From Patiria pectinifera (taxonomy: Eukaryota > Echinodermata > Asteroidea > Valvatida > Asterinidae), in the NCBI GenBank assembly GCA_029964075.1, contig CM057140.1, positions 8,388,643 through 8,452,642 on the forward strand: a stretch of DNA of 64,000 nucleotides, read 5' to 3'. A program made the position numbers and the translations under genes. This document shows, piece by piece, positions 45,019 to 56,719 of the stretch (its first letter is position 1; every line of letters begins with the position of its first letter). The notes beneath the pieces are model-generated. The model worked only from the letters and a program-made list of their open reading frames with translations, was not told the DNA's origin and made no database searches.

Positions 45019-45567
45019 ATGGAAGTTTATTCTGTTCCTGTCACTGAGATTGATCTGACTGTCGCCAGCAGGTGCTGGATTTCATTCCCAAGTTGTAAAA
45101 AGTCTGTTTATGTTATCAGCATGCTGCATGTTTATCTTCAGATCACAGACAGGCTCGTTATAACACAGCGTCATATTTCAGGATTTCATGTCATATTTGG
45201 ACCATTACTGCCTCACACGGCCATTACTCTGTCTGGCTGGCTTCGCGGTTGCATTAACCAATCAAGCTGCTCGTATTGCCTGACTTTATGTTCCTTAAGG
45301 TGGTGGGCAATGATGCGAGCTGGGCATATTGTTCAGTCAGATGAGATTACTGGTAATTTCGTTAAAAGCATCGTATTTCATGAGCATATAGCTATGAGTA
45401 ATTATAAACAATGTCTGATGATCTGTCGTCACCGGTATCTCTGGACTGTTGTCCAATCATTTTACTCAGTCATCCAGGCCCATAGCCAGCTTGGATGGAG
45501 TGGTGTTTTTGTCCATCTGAAATTGAACTTTTCTCGCTGGAGTTCTTGCATGCTTGCAATGAGATAG
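45019..45567 (+). CDS. Unassigned 182-codon ORF, doubtful
   Basis: This is the longest uninterrupted, gap-free reading frame in the window, beginning MEVYSVPVTEIDLTVASR and ending at TAG/TGA context near 45567. I recognise no domain, and the composition (many Cys, Trp, Ser) is not clearly protein-like. It starts about 480 bp after the last TEX11 polyadenylation candidate. It may be chance, or part of an unrecognised repeat. Confidence 0.15.
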   Translation: MEVYSVPVTEIDLTVASRCWISFPSCKKSVYVISMLHVYLQITDRLVITQRHISGFHVIFGPLLPHTAITLSGWLRGCINQSSCSYCLTLCSLRWWAMMRAGHIVQSDEITGNFVKSIVFHEHIAMSNYKQCLMICRHRYLWTVVQSFYSVIQAHSQLGWSGVFVHLKLNFSRWSSCMLAMR

Positions 45568-45583
45568 TCTAGCCAAAAGTCAC

Positions 45584-45950
45584 ATAAAGGCATAAGATCA
45601 TTTCTTCATTTGCTGTTCGTTTCCACTAATAACACCACTCAAAATCCAAAGAAGAATGTTGAAACCTAACCTGTTGAAGTTTCAGCTCGGTGTATGCTAT
45701 ACACTTTCCGGAAAAACCGTGTCCATGCCCAATCTTTTGATCACGAAATACATTTTTGTCATTTCAACTCTTTATTCCAAAAATCATTTAATTGACTGAT
45801 CGTTGGAAATCACCAACATTTCTTGATTTCTTCTAAATGACATCAAGCCAGACAGAAAAATTTCACGGTGTGTTTCCGAAGTAATCTTTTGATAATTTGG
45901 TAGGTATTTACTTTTTAGGTAAATGCAAATGATCCTATCTACCTTTTTAA
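45584..45950 (+). mobile_element. TTAA-type MITE family C-like, diverged
   Basis: The left end AAAGGCATAAGATCATTTC mirrors GATCCTATCTACCTTTTTAA. The interior shares AACCTAACCTGTTGAAGTTT and CAGCTCGGTGTATGCT with family C but lacks most of the central palindrome. Confidence 0.6.
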
Positions 45951-46188
45951 AGAAGTTGTATCACAACTCCTACATACAACTCCTACTCAAATGTGAAATT
46001 TAATTGTTACTTTATTCTGACAAGTACTGAGATTAAATATTAGCAGCTAAAAATGGTCACAATTTGGGTTGGGTCCCAGGCCGGCCCACTGCCCCACCAC
46101 CTCCACTCCTTTTGATCAATCCTAGCTATCGCACACTGTTATCGTGTTTATCTATACACATGATTTACATGCAGCTGTTGCTCTGAAA

Positions 46189-46743
46189 TTAAAGGGGCAT
46201 GAAATACATTTTTCGTAGGAACTTGTTTTGTGCAACATTCTACTCCTCTTAAATGTATGAAAACTATTTGACATCCCTTTTTGGTAAATTTTATTGAAAA
46301 ATGCACTTCTTTACACATTAAAAAATTTCCATGCTTTTCCGGACAACTGAGGGCGCTGCTGCTGTGATATCATTTCAGGAAGACACTGTTCAATTTAGGG
46401 GTTTTCTGTTCAATTTGGCAACCCAAAAATTTGCTCATTGAAAACATTTGTGAGAAAAGTTGGCTCAGTGGCTTACCAAAGAACAAAACAATTTACGAAA
46501 GTAACATATCCAAGATTCTCTTGTAACTGGTGCTGAACTATGATAACTGTAACATTGAGGTTTCTGCCTGAAATGACATCACACTTTTGCTCATAAATAT
46601 GTAAATTAACATTAGCATAAAAACCAAAAAGGCACCAGAACACCCTTGAAATTTGCAAAATAAAAATTGTAATAAGGTTAAATGGGATACAAAGGTGCAT
46701 TTTCAAGAAATGCTTTTAAAAAAATACATTGCATGCCCTTTAA
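46189..46743. mobile_element. TTAA-type MITE family F
   Basis: AAAGGGGCATGAAATACATT after TTAA at the left is mirrored by AATACATTGCATGCCCTT and TTTAA at the right (46739-46743). About 555 bp, no ORF. A diverged relative lies at 34140-34370. Confidence 0.75.
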
Positions 46744-47239
46744 TAGAGCGTCACCCCTCTGCCTCTGCTTGTGGTGCATGGGGGTGTTGAAGACTGCATG
46801 TGAATTATCAGTCGTATTAATTGTTTCCATGATAGTTAGGAATGGACACATTACAGCCCCACAAATATATTTTTTTCATGAACACTGGAAATTCTGTATA
46901 TAGATACCATATGCAGGCTTGACATTTTTTCAGACATTTTTCTGAAATCAGACTTTCTTGAATCTGAGAGAAAGACATGATTATAGATAGAAATAATGCT
47001 TGTGTAGACCTGTCATCCAATCTTCAGACTTTTGTTAAAATTGACAATCTTACCTGCATATGCTGGCTGCTTGTGTAGATAATGTAACCCATGCCTCATA
47101 TTGCTATTCCTATTACACATAACCATATGGTACAAACAAGAGATGAATTCAGCAAATCATACCAAATACACCACTTTGTATGCTGGAGACTTTTGCCCCT
47201 TTCCTTTCGGTCTGTAGCGCTTGTGAGAAAAACTGGCAA

Positions 47240-47312
47240 ATCTTGCTCGGATAGGGTTCGAACCCGCAACCTCCTGCTTGCATGTGCAGACAACTTAATT
47301 GCCTGAACAATA
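47240..47312 (-). repeat. tRNA-derived SINE head fragment
   Basis: GGGTTCGAACCCGCAACCTC (inverse B box) then CTGCTTGCATGTGCAGACAA and CTGAACAATATTGTGCC on +. It has a tRNA-like promoter but no foldable acceptor stem that I can see. Confidence 0.45.
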
Positions 47313-49040
47313 TTGTGCCATGGATTACTGAAGTATATATATTATGCAGTCTTGCAAGTGTTAGCTAAATATTATTTGAGTGAGTTTGCATTGCGAAAAA
47401 AACATGGTGTAAATGTAACACCAGTTACGGACCAACGTGGTCAAAGTGTTACACCGGTGCGATGGAAACTGCTAGTAGTGTTGAATTTAACACCGATGTT
47501 TTAAGTATGTATGCAGTATTCATGGCCAGTGGGATGAAGGGTTGATGCAACATTTGTGTTGATGTATTTTTATGGCCGTGAAAATGCTGCACATTTACTA
47601 CATGAATTACTGAATACATGTTCTCCTATAGTCAGGTAGTACATATTGGACCCATGTGGCCGCTAGCGAGCCATCGGCTATTTTCCCTGAATATAATAAT
47701 GTTGATGCACACTGTCTGTGATGAAGATGATGAGTCCGATGGGACTGCAATACTGGCTATGGATGTCATGAGACACGGAGAGCAAAGATGAAACGCAGAC
47801 AGATGAATGATGCACAAATACCCTGTGAAAGAAAATACTTGATGCACCTGTCATGCTGAAATACAAACTGCTCGATAGGACTTTATACAAAACGCGCTGT
47901 TTGCACATGTTGATAACGAGCACGGAATGAATTTTATTTGAGTGTATGGTTTGCATTTTAGCTGAGGTGAACGGGAATTTACACTTGTAAAAAGGGTAGT
48001 TTTAATTCATCATAGATTGTGTGATATCTGATTTCTGTGACCACCTGAAATACGTGCAGGCCAATTTAAAAGAGGTTCACCCTGGTGACATTATTGAAGG
48101 CAATAAGATATCAGTGTTACAATTTAAAAGTGTAATACGTGTAAATCGTTGCTTTGTATACAGGCATCTCATCAACTTGTTAAACTTGAAGAGAAGAGGC
48201 TTAGTTGTGGAGTTTTTGGTGTTTGTGGATTAATTTCCAATGTTCAATCGGCTGGATGTACATTTTAACGTAAATTCCAAAGAAAGACGGAGAAAGTTGT
48301 CCTCTTCTAAAAAAAGGTTGAATGTTTGCCTGAGTTTCACAGCAGTATCAAGGAGAAAACTCTTGTGGACCCATATCAGCAATTTAAAAAAATGACAGGC
48401 TCGAATCACAAATGCAGATCATTTGATAATTAGTCAAGTTATGAAGGACCCTTCAGCTTCATGAGAAGCTTCAATTTGTATGCATAATGTTTCTGACAAC
48501 ACAGTCTCTCAATATTGCCTTCTTGATCCCGCGCCAGTCTGTTCCCCTGGCTCCCCTTCAATTAAGCCCCTCTATGCACTGTCTACTAGCAGGTGTCATG
48601 ATACTGGGGTGATTTACCGATGCCATTTAGTCGGAGCGCTTCACTTGAGTTGATGAGGCCTGTGGATGATACCCTACCCTCAGCCTGGCCAGTAATAAAT
48701 GTAGGCAGGAGATGATTGCAGAGGATATACGTCGTGCATCAGTTCGTACAGAAATAGCCCTCAGGTTCAAAGTGGTCATGTCAATTTGTTTGACCGGATT
48801 TTGTTTTTGTCATGAACAAGTGACTTTCTAAAAAAAAAAGGTTTTGTCGACAGAAACAGTCGTTGAAAGTGCACCATTGACAGTGGCGTGGTTTTAAACA
48901 AGTGTGCCCGGGCATGCACACGTTTTAACTTGCACGCGTTATAGCAACGGAATCCAGTTACAACACCCCAAGATAATGATGTAATCTTTGTTTTCTCAAA
49001 AATGTATACATGTAGCAGCAACTGAGCTAAAACTTCGGGG
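47313..49040. other. Intergenic, no recognised features
   Basis: No coding exon or repeat family recognised. A short stretch at 47405-47500 repeats GTAACACC/GTTACACC words. Confidence 0.35.
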
Positions 49041-49352
49041 CCGTATCATAAGTCCGACGCCTCATAGGTCCGACGCCTCATAAGTCCGAAATTTCGGACT
49101 TAAGAGGCGTCGTACTTATGAGGCATACATTCCGCCTTATAGGTGCGACGCCTCATAAGTCCGACGCCTCATAAGTCTTACAATGGACAAACGCTGTTTC
49201 GGACTTGTGAGGTGTCGGAGCATGAGGCGTCGGACTTATGCGGCGTCGGATCTATGAGGCGCATTTTTGTTATGCCTCATAAGTCCGACGCCTCATAAGT
49301 CCGAAATTTCGGACTTATGAGGCGTCGGACCTATGAGGCGTTGAACTTATGA
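49041..49352. repeat. Palindromic array of a 16-bp unit, CGCCTCATAAGTCCGA
   Basis: The unit and its reverse complement occur about 15-18 times with small variants (CATAGGTCC, ACTTATGCGG). Two exact dyads on GTCCGAAATTTCGGAC lie near 49084-49099 and 49300-49315, so the block contains nested palindromes. No ORF. Confidence 0.9.
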
Positions 49353-52300
49353 GCGGACCCCCGCACCCAACTTCAGTTTTTATGCAACAAATGAGCTAAG
49401 ATCCAATGATCATAGTTAGGCCTATAAGCCCTTAATAACGGATGGCATGTAGTCCTCGTTACCTTTTACTGAAAGTCATGTCATTTTTATTAATAGCAAT
49501 GATGACATGATCACATGCGTGCCTTATGCATATTGTGCCAAGTATTGCAGGTAGCCTGTCCAAACAAAACAAACCATTTATGGCGTATTTCAAAAATACC
49601 CCGAAGCATGTGATATCCCGTTCCCACACAAGTGCCTGTCAACTCTGAATCGAAACAGGAAAAGGACTTCGTTGGAAAGAAACTTTGCGCAAGAATTGGC
49701 GCGCTTTTTCCTGGTATGTCACAATAACAGGATTAACAGGCGTGACTTCGTTCTTTCTCATGTTTTGTTTACTGCTTGATTGGCGTGGGAAAGCGAGTCA
49801 TGTGCAGAAGCTAGTATTGTTTTAGCTCATTATTTCCTCTTCACGTTCATTAGCTTCACTTAGTTGCTATTAAATAAATATGTTTGCCTTCACTTAGCTA
49901 CCGTGGGAAACTTCATTTACTGTAGTTTGGTTATTGTATGCAAATGTTGGAACATCCATTTGTGTTTAACGGTCACGCACAATGTCCGTATCAGTTTAGT
50001 TTGATTGTAATTGTATGTATACCTTTCGGTTGTACACCATTGTTGTAACAAATTTAAAATGGAGGAGAATTTTCTGTGAGAGTTTAAACTCACGGTGCTC
50101 TACTTTTTGGAATGATTTTTTTTTTTACATATTTGACGAATTTCGAGTGTACTTCGCCATTTACACACGGTTATCGTCATTATTTGAAGTTTTCCCGTCC
50201 AAACAAGTTTATTCAATCACACAGAATGAGAACATTCATTCCATTTCAATGGATTTCAGAGAGTTTGGTACGAATACGGATTTTTCTTCTCAAATGTTTC
50301 TTAAGCATTCTAATTTTTCGTGTTCTTTGGAATAGCATCAGCAGCGTGCCGTATCCAGCTTTTGATGTCAAGGGGGGGGGGGTCCAAATAGGGGCGCTCT
50401 TCAAAACTGACAATTATTATGCATACTGCATATTATATATACCCATTTCACGGCGCATTGTAATGTTTTTTGAGCGGGTTTTTTGTGTGGATGATGTCAG
50501 AACTCTCTAACCATTTATTTCAATAATTCCTGAACAAAAAATGTGGTGAAAAAAAAAATCCGGGGGGGGGGCAGAGTCCCCCTCTGCCCCCCCCCCCCCA
50601 TACGCCACTGAATAGCATGCATATTTTCTTTTACAACAAAAAATCTCAAAAGTAATTTTAGACCCTATTTTAACACTTTAACACAGTATATGGCTAATGC
50701 AATTGCACAATTTCAATAAACATTGTATTACCGGTGCTGTTGCAAACGCATCAATTAAATTGAATCCCGAGCGGGACACAAATCCAAAACTCACGAAATT
50801 CAATGCACATAATAAGAGCTACGTAATTTGCTGCCTAATTTTTTTTTATACGTGTGAACAAAATGCCCTATAATTTTTTAAACTTACGCTTAATTGGACC
50901 GGGTGTGAAAGTGCTTGCCCATTTTTTTATGCGGAATTTTAATGAAAGGTTTGCATGACCGAACGAGCGGTGCATGAAATTGGATGGAAAAAAACTGTCT
51001 TGTTTTTCTTTTTTTAATTTATCCCTGTAAAAATCAACTCAAATATCACCTGAAGTTGACAATGACATTGTCAAATGTTCTCCTTTTAAAAATAATGTGG
51101 TTCATGAGTGGGACTCTTACCATAGACAATGGATATTGCCGATTCAATTCCACAAATTATAATTGGTCTCTTATTGTTAGGTTCGTTTTGTAATCAGACT
51201 TGCGTGAAGATTTACAAATTTATTAACAATGGATGCTTTTAAAGTTTTATCTTCGATGTGTTTACTTCCGACACATCCGGTCTGATTATAAATAAGTCCC
51301 CTTGTGTTGACCATTTTGGGTCTCCCACCTATAAAGAGCAAAATGCGGTCAGCTATAAATGAAGTGACCGCATTCTGCTGTGGTCAATTTATTAAGGAGC
51401 ATTTTGACCCCAAGGCGCGCGACTGATGTCAGCGGGTTTATGATTCTAGGTCGCCGGGGACGATAACGTGCCTTTGCCGGGGCGCCTTGTCCCTCCTCAC
51501 GCTCGGTAATCTCATCGGGCAAGTCTCCGGACAACGGAAATGTCTAGCCAGACAAAAGCATTTCGATTTATTAACCGCACTTGAGTTCAGCAGTTCTTAT
51601 CTTAGCTCGTCTGTACGAATTACAGGGTACTTTCCATGATTACATGTCCAGACATTGTCTCGATTTTCGTTTTTGATTGTTATTGTGAACTTTAGACGGC
51701 TTGAGCTTGCAATAAAGTGAATAGTCTCCGTCCAAAGAAGTCCAAATCCATAACGGACCATCCTTCGGAAGCTTGCAAAAACTGTACATTTTTAAAAATA
51801 TACTTTACATGGGTATTTTCATCTGGAGCAGAAAATGCTGTATTTAATTATTGCGCGCGTGCTTATCAGCCAACAGTCTTAACAATTCATAATAGAGAGG
51901 TTTGCCGTCAAATTCATTATGGGAAGTAGGCCTACTGCAAATGAATCAGCAATATAATTCCGTTGATTATTTTAGAACGGAACATCACAGTACATCACAG
52001 TAATATTGTCACACCTCTGCGATGGAAATCATTTCTTTCCTCTCTCTACTCTCTTGTCCAGGAATAATTGTATGGCGATAGCGAGTGGGGATGTCTCACC
52101 CTGATAACGAGCGCAATTGTTTGGAAGTTACTGATTTCCGCGCTGGTTGCCTTGAGTGATGTGGCCGGATATCTATTACTGTCTGTGCGGCTGTACTTTC
52201 CCGCCAAATTTCATGCTTTCCGCTTTTCCGTCGTTTTGATAAATTTGATGCTAATTTCTGACCAACCGAAGTCGATAAAATGTGACTTCAGTTTCGACTG

Positions 52301-53761
52301 TTGTCTTTTGCAATACCATGGTTAATTCTGCACGCCTGATGAGTTAAAGATATTCGACATTTGACGGACTTATAATTAGCTAAGAAAATGTAAAATGTTG
52401 AAAAATGGTTTTGTTCTTGCCGTAATGGCTAGTCTACTGATGAACGTAGTATCACGAGCAAGCAGAATCCTTTGTGTGTACTGCCTCCGAGTAGTGGAGT
52501 GCACTCAAGGGCGGATCCAGAACACCATTATTTTTTTTAGGGGGGGGGGACAAATTTTGTTCCCCCAAAACAAAAAAAAATGATACAAAAATTTACGGCC
52601 TTGGAATCTTTTTGGATTTTAGATAATCTGTGGTGGGATCTGAGGCAATATCTGACCACCATTTTTGTTTTGCAAGAGATGGTGTTTACACATTGCTTGC
52701 CTTTTTTGCGACGTCACTTTAAGAAAAAATGGGTTCGTGGGGGGGGGGGGGGCGGGGCGTTGCCGTTGAGTGCAGTAACCCGTTGTATGGTTTCCATCTG
52801 GTACTCGGCTGATGTGCCGATCATTGTATTAACAGGTGACTACTATAGACATGCACGTGGTCAAGGACGAGTCCATGTAGCTTGCTACTGCTAGTCGAGG
52901 CAAAAAGACCATGGGAAAAACAAACTGAACGATTTCAATGTTCATGGCCTTTAAAAATACGATTGAACTACGTTACACAATAATAGGGAATACATGTATG
53001 TAGAAATATTTTTGCAGTACACATGCAGTGTATGTCATGGAGTTACACGCATTAAAAACATTGAAAATGATCAGCAATCATAATGGGTGTACCCTGTGTG
53101 GGCAATGGCAAATGTGCTCGATAGTCTCAACTCTTCTGATCTAATTTTGTTGTGGTTTACGTGGGCGTCTTCTGTAATGTGTTTTAAACTTGTTTACCAA
53201 AATCATTACGTTGTGCCTGGTATAGTGGTACCTTAATTCCCTTAATGCATGAGACCTCCAACATCGTATCATTCTTGTTTGTTTGATTAGCAGGATAAAA
53301 GCACTAAATTCACCGCTTTTTTCTTTTCAGTCATTGAGCCCCACAGTTATATGGTGTCCAAGTGCTATGCCCGCAGTCATGGAAACCGAAAGTACAGTGA
53401 TGTCAGAACATGTCATTGCGCCAAAGTTCTACGCTTACACTACATGTACTAGCATATGTGTACGTTGTTAAAAACACTTATAAACGCGCCGTAAAAAGCC
53501 CCATCATCTCCGCGATGACATACAAGAAAAACCGCCAAGACCTCGTGACACGGTAAACACAAACCTCGTGTCATTTGTATTACTCACCTTAGCCCACACA
53601 TGACAGCATCTTGAAGGAATGCTGATTTGGGAGCCGAAATGGGTGGACCGCCCCCCCCCCCTCGAATTTGGGTTGTGATAGACGACTGTTCTACGTCGCA
53701 ATATTCGGATTTTGATACAAATCAGTTTTGCTGATTCTTTTTTGATCACTCTGGATCAGGA
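49353..53761. other. Intergenic, mostly unassigned
   Basis: Holds G/C-run repeats (50365-50600, 52535-52570, 52735-52760, 53650-53662) and a small hairpin at 51339-51380 (AAATGCGGTCA / TGACCGCATT). No exon recognised on either strand, including no match to the missing C-terminal part of the TIP30-like gene. Confidence 0.4.
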
Positions 53762-54280
53762 ATTAAAAGTAATATAGAGCATTTGCAAACATTAAAATCA
53801 AAACTACCAAATTATTATGAAATACCTTACTTGACTTTAAGTGAATAATTTAGCCTCAAGCATCCTCATTGCACCCGATTTGGTGTCATTTAAAAAAAAA
53901 AGGAGTTTTGGTATCAATTTCCAACACTGGTCGGCCGACAATCGTTGGAAAAAAGCTGACTTTTTTCAAATTGTTTTTGGGTTACATATCCCTTGAAATC
54001 CATATCCCTCAGGGGTGCAAGCCAGCTAGTCCGATCTCTGACCTGCATGATAATTCCCCGACGTCTATAAAAAAATCGTCTGAAGTTGGGTCAGGGGAAC
54101 CAGACTACAACAACAGCATTTTTTTTTGTTTTTTCCAGCATCCATGAAGTTATGAACACAACTTGAAAACTTTAAAACCGGTCAGTGCACCGTTATTGCT
54201 ATAAAATACTAACCCCCGTTGAAATCCATTCACTTCTGAAAAAGATTACAGCAAAAGCAAATGTTGTATATGACCTTTAA
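53762..54280 (+). mobile_element. MITE family D, full copy (intergenic)
   Basis: Begins ATTAAAAGTAATATAGAGCA and ends GCAAATGTTGTATATGACC plus TTTAA. The interior matches 27617-28165 (AACTACCAAATTATTATGAA), and the centre is CTGGTCGGCCGACAATCG, a decayed palindrome. Confidence 0.72.
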
Positions 54281-55887
54281 TTTAATTTACATTGTTTTGG
54301 ACTTCCTTTTTAAAAACGAAACACGAGAACCCACTAAACTACAATACAATTTATCATTATTTCGGTCATAATTATGTTTCACCTGCATATTTGTAGTGAT
54401 TAATTTATCACTGTAAATATTTGAGAGGAATCTAAACGTGCTTTCATTTATTTCACATGAATAAATTATCATTGCATTGAATGACAAGAGTAATTCATAT
54501 ACTTTGGCATATCACTGCAAGCTATAAGCGCACTTTAGACTAGACATGAAATAGTCACCAACACTAGAAAGCTTGTACGCCCTTGTGATGCGCGCATGCC
54601 AAGGCAAATCCACTGGAAGTAATGATGCGCACCAGCTAGCGGCTAATGAGCCAAGCTTGCCCGTCTGCGTACCACTGCAGTCTCTTGATTGTCTCGCGAT
54701 ATCATCTGTGGTTACGGCCCTTGTTATGTTGCAACCGATTTTCGGTGGAAGTGTCCAATTTCTCAACCCCCACCGGGCCGGTTATGTCGTCCTTGAACAC
54801 AGAGCACGAAATATGCGACAGATGGCATCGAAATTACGACCAGTTCGGCCCAGAGGTTTTCCAGTGTGAAAAGTGAGCGTGCGAAGTGAAGATGTCGAGT
54901 TTACCGTGCGAGGGATGTTTGTAGTCGGACATACACCAAGCAGATTGGCCAAGGTGTGGAGCGCATCTGCCGATAGGTTTTCCTCCAGAAGGGCGAGAGA
55001 TCAGACACTTCACAAAAAGAACTCGTGCACGACTGCACAGTTCCCTACTTGTGAATATAGTAAGTTATAGACTTCAGTTTGTACGAACAGACGAAAACTG
55101 TAATTCAACCACATTTATGCATGGACCATAGACTTCGAGATTCGTATGTATACGATTGAGAATTTAGTGGTACTGCTGTCGAGGATGCCTTGTGGATTTC
55201 TACTCGCGTTTAGAAACATTGACTTTGCAGTTAATTAAGATGTCAAGAAAAAAGTCGCTGCATCTACTAATGCATATGTGGTCTGGATTGTGTATTTTTA
55301 GCTCTGCCCAATTATTAATTCACGGTACTTCGAGCATCTTTGGTTTGGCTTTCCCGCCGTATCAACCGTGAACCGGCGCCGGTTGACTCACTAACTGTGA
55401 CAACAAACTAAAAATTCCTTATCGCCAAGGAGAGTGCTAACGCGCTGTACATAACGTACATGTAAACGCTGTAGTGCAAAATGTTGGACATGTTGGATGG
55501 GGGTTTAAGTTCTATTTATGGGATAGACCAGACATGATAAAATAAAACCAACTACAGTGGATAGCATAGGAAGTGATCACCACGCCATGTGATACGTGGG
55601 GCCGGATAACGGTGACTTCTTCCCGCTCTTAGTACACTGTGAACTTTAGCAACAGTGTCTCTCTTCCGGCTGGTGTTTATGGAATTACCTTGTGAAATAA
55701 CACTGTGGGAAAACCAATTGCCCGTGAGAAACGATCCTAGCCACCACCGTGACATAAATGTAGAAAAGAGACCAGCGGCCTGTCATTCCTAAGCCTGCCT
55801 TTGCGTGAGAACCACATACCGATATTGTCACGAATGGATATCGTACTTCTTATATTTCTGAGTTGAATTCCACGTGTTCACCAAAGC
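54281..55887. other. Intergenic, relatively GC-rich, no gene recognised
   Basis: The stretch 54550-55070 is richer in CpG and has overlapping open frames on both strands, none of which I recognise. It could be a promoter or untranslated first exon, but nothing in the sequence proves it. Confidence 0.3.
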
Positions 55888-55958
55888 TTATCTTGTACAT
55901 AGATCGTGTATCTGGGAACGAACCATGTGATAGTCATACCTGGACCTGTACAAGATAA
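55887..55958. repeat. Hairpin at the left edge of the assembly gap
   Basis: CTTATCTTGTACA is mirrored by TGTACAAGATAA immediately before the Ns. An inverted repeat at this point may have helped to break the assembly. Confidence 0.55.
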
Positions 55959-56458
55959 NNNNNNNNNNNNNNNNNNNNNNNNNNNNNNNNNNNNNNNNNN
56001 NNNNNNNNNNNNNNNNNNNNNNNNNNNNNNNNNNNNNNNNNNNNNNNNNNNNNNNNNNNNNNNNNNNNNNNNNNNNNNNNNNNNNNNNNNNNNNNNNNNN
56101 NNNNNNNNNNNNNNNNNNNNNNNNNNNNNNNNNNNNNNNNNNNNNNNNNNNNNNNNNNNNNNNNNNNNNNNNNNNNNNNNNNNNNNNNNNNNNNNNNNNN
56201 NNNNNNNNNNNNNNNNNNNNNNNNNNNNNNNNNNNNNNNNNNNNNNNNNNNNNNNNNNNNNNNNNNNNNNNNNNNNNNNNNNNNNNNNNNNNNNNNNNNN
56301 NNNNNNNNNNNNNNNNNNNNNNNNNNNNNNNNNNNNNNNNNNNNNNNNNNNNNNNNNNNNNNNNNNNNNNNNNNNNNNNNNNNNNNNNNNNNNNNNNNNN
56401 NNNNNNNNNNNNNNNNNNNNNNNNNNNNNNNNNNNNNNNNNNNNNNNNNNNNNNNNNN
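55959..56458. other. Assembly gap (500 Ns)
   Basis: Exactly 500 unknown bases, a conventional placeholder length, so the true distance is unknown. It interrupts the TIP30-like gene after its second visible exon. Open frames that cross it are artefacts. Confidence 0.99.
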
Positions 56459-56523
56459 ACCATGCAAACCGTTACAAATCTTACAACAGAAAACAAGTTA
56501 TTTACATGTATGTGAGAACATAC

Positions 56524-56719
56524 CATCTTAAAATCTTTGAAGAGTTCGTCTTCATATTTGATCTGTCTCTTCCCAATCAAGAAAACGTTGCTGAAAATCT
56601 TGGTACGAGCCAGCTCCTTGACGACTTCCTTACCGACCTCATCAGTAAAACCAACCACAAACGCTGGCTGATTCTTCTCTCTGAAAGCATCCATCTTGGC
56701 ATCCATGTTGCTGGCCATT
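56524..56719 (-). CDS. HTATIP2: TIP30-like exon 2: Rossmann N-terminal segment
   Basis: Acceptor TTTTCATTAG and donor GATG|GTATGT. One base completes the Arg codon, then 65 codons MASNMDAKMDAF to LFKDFKM. It has an internal Met that could start a shorter, soluble form. It contains the first beta strand, the glycine motif and the second strand with VFLIGKRQ (the cofactor-specificity region). Confidence 0.9.

Noticed and set aside
50015..50510. Two overlapping frames of 106 and 132 residues
   Set aside because: No recognisable motif, Phe/Ile-rich composition as expected from AT-rich DNA, and a poly-G run inside.
54573..55070. Possible coding exons in a more GC-rich patch
   Set aside because: Frames overlap on both strands, no family is recognised and no splice-phase chain can be built.
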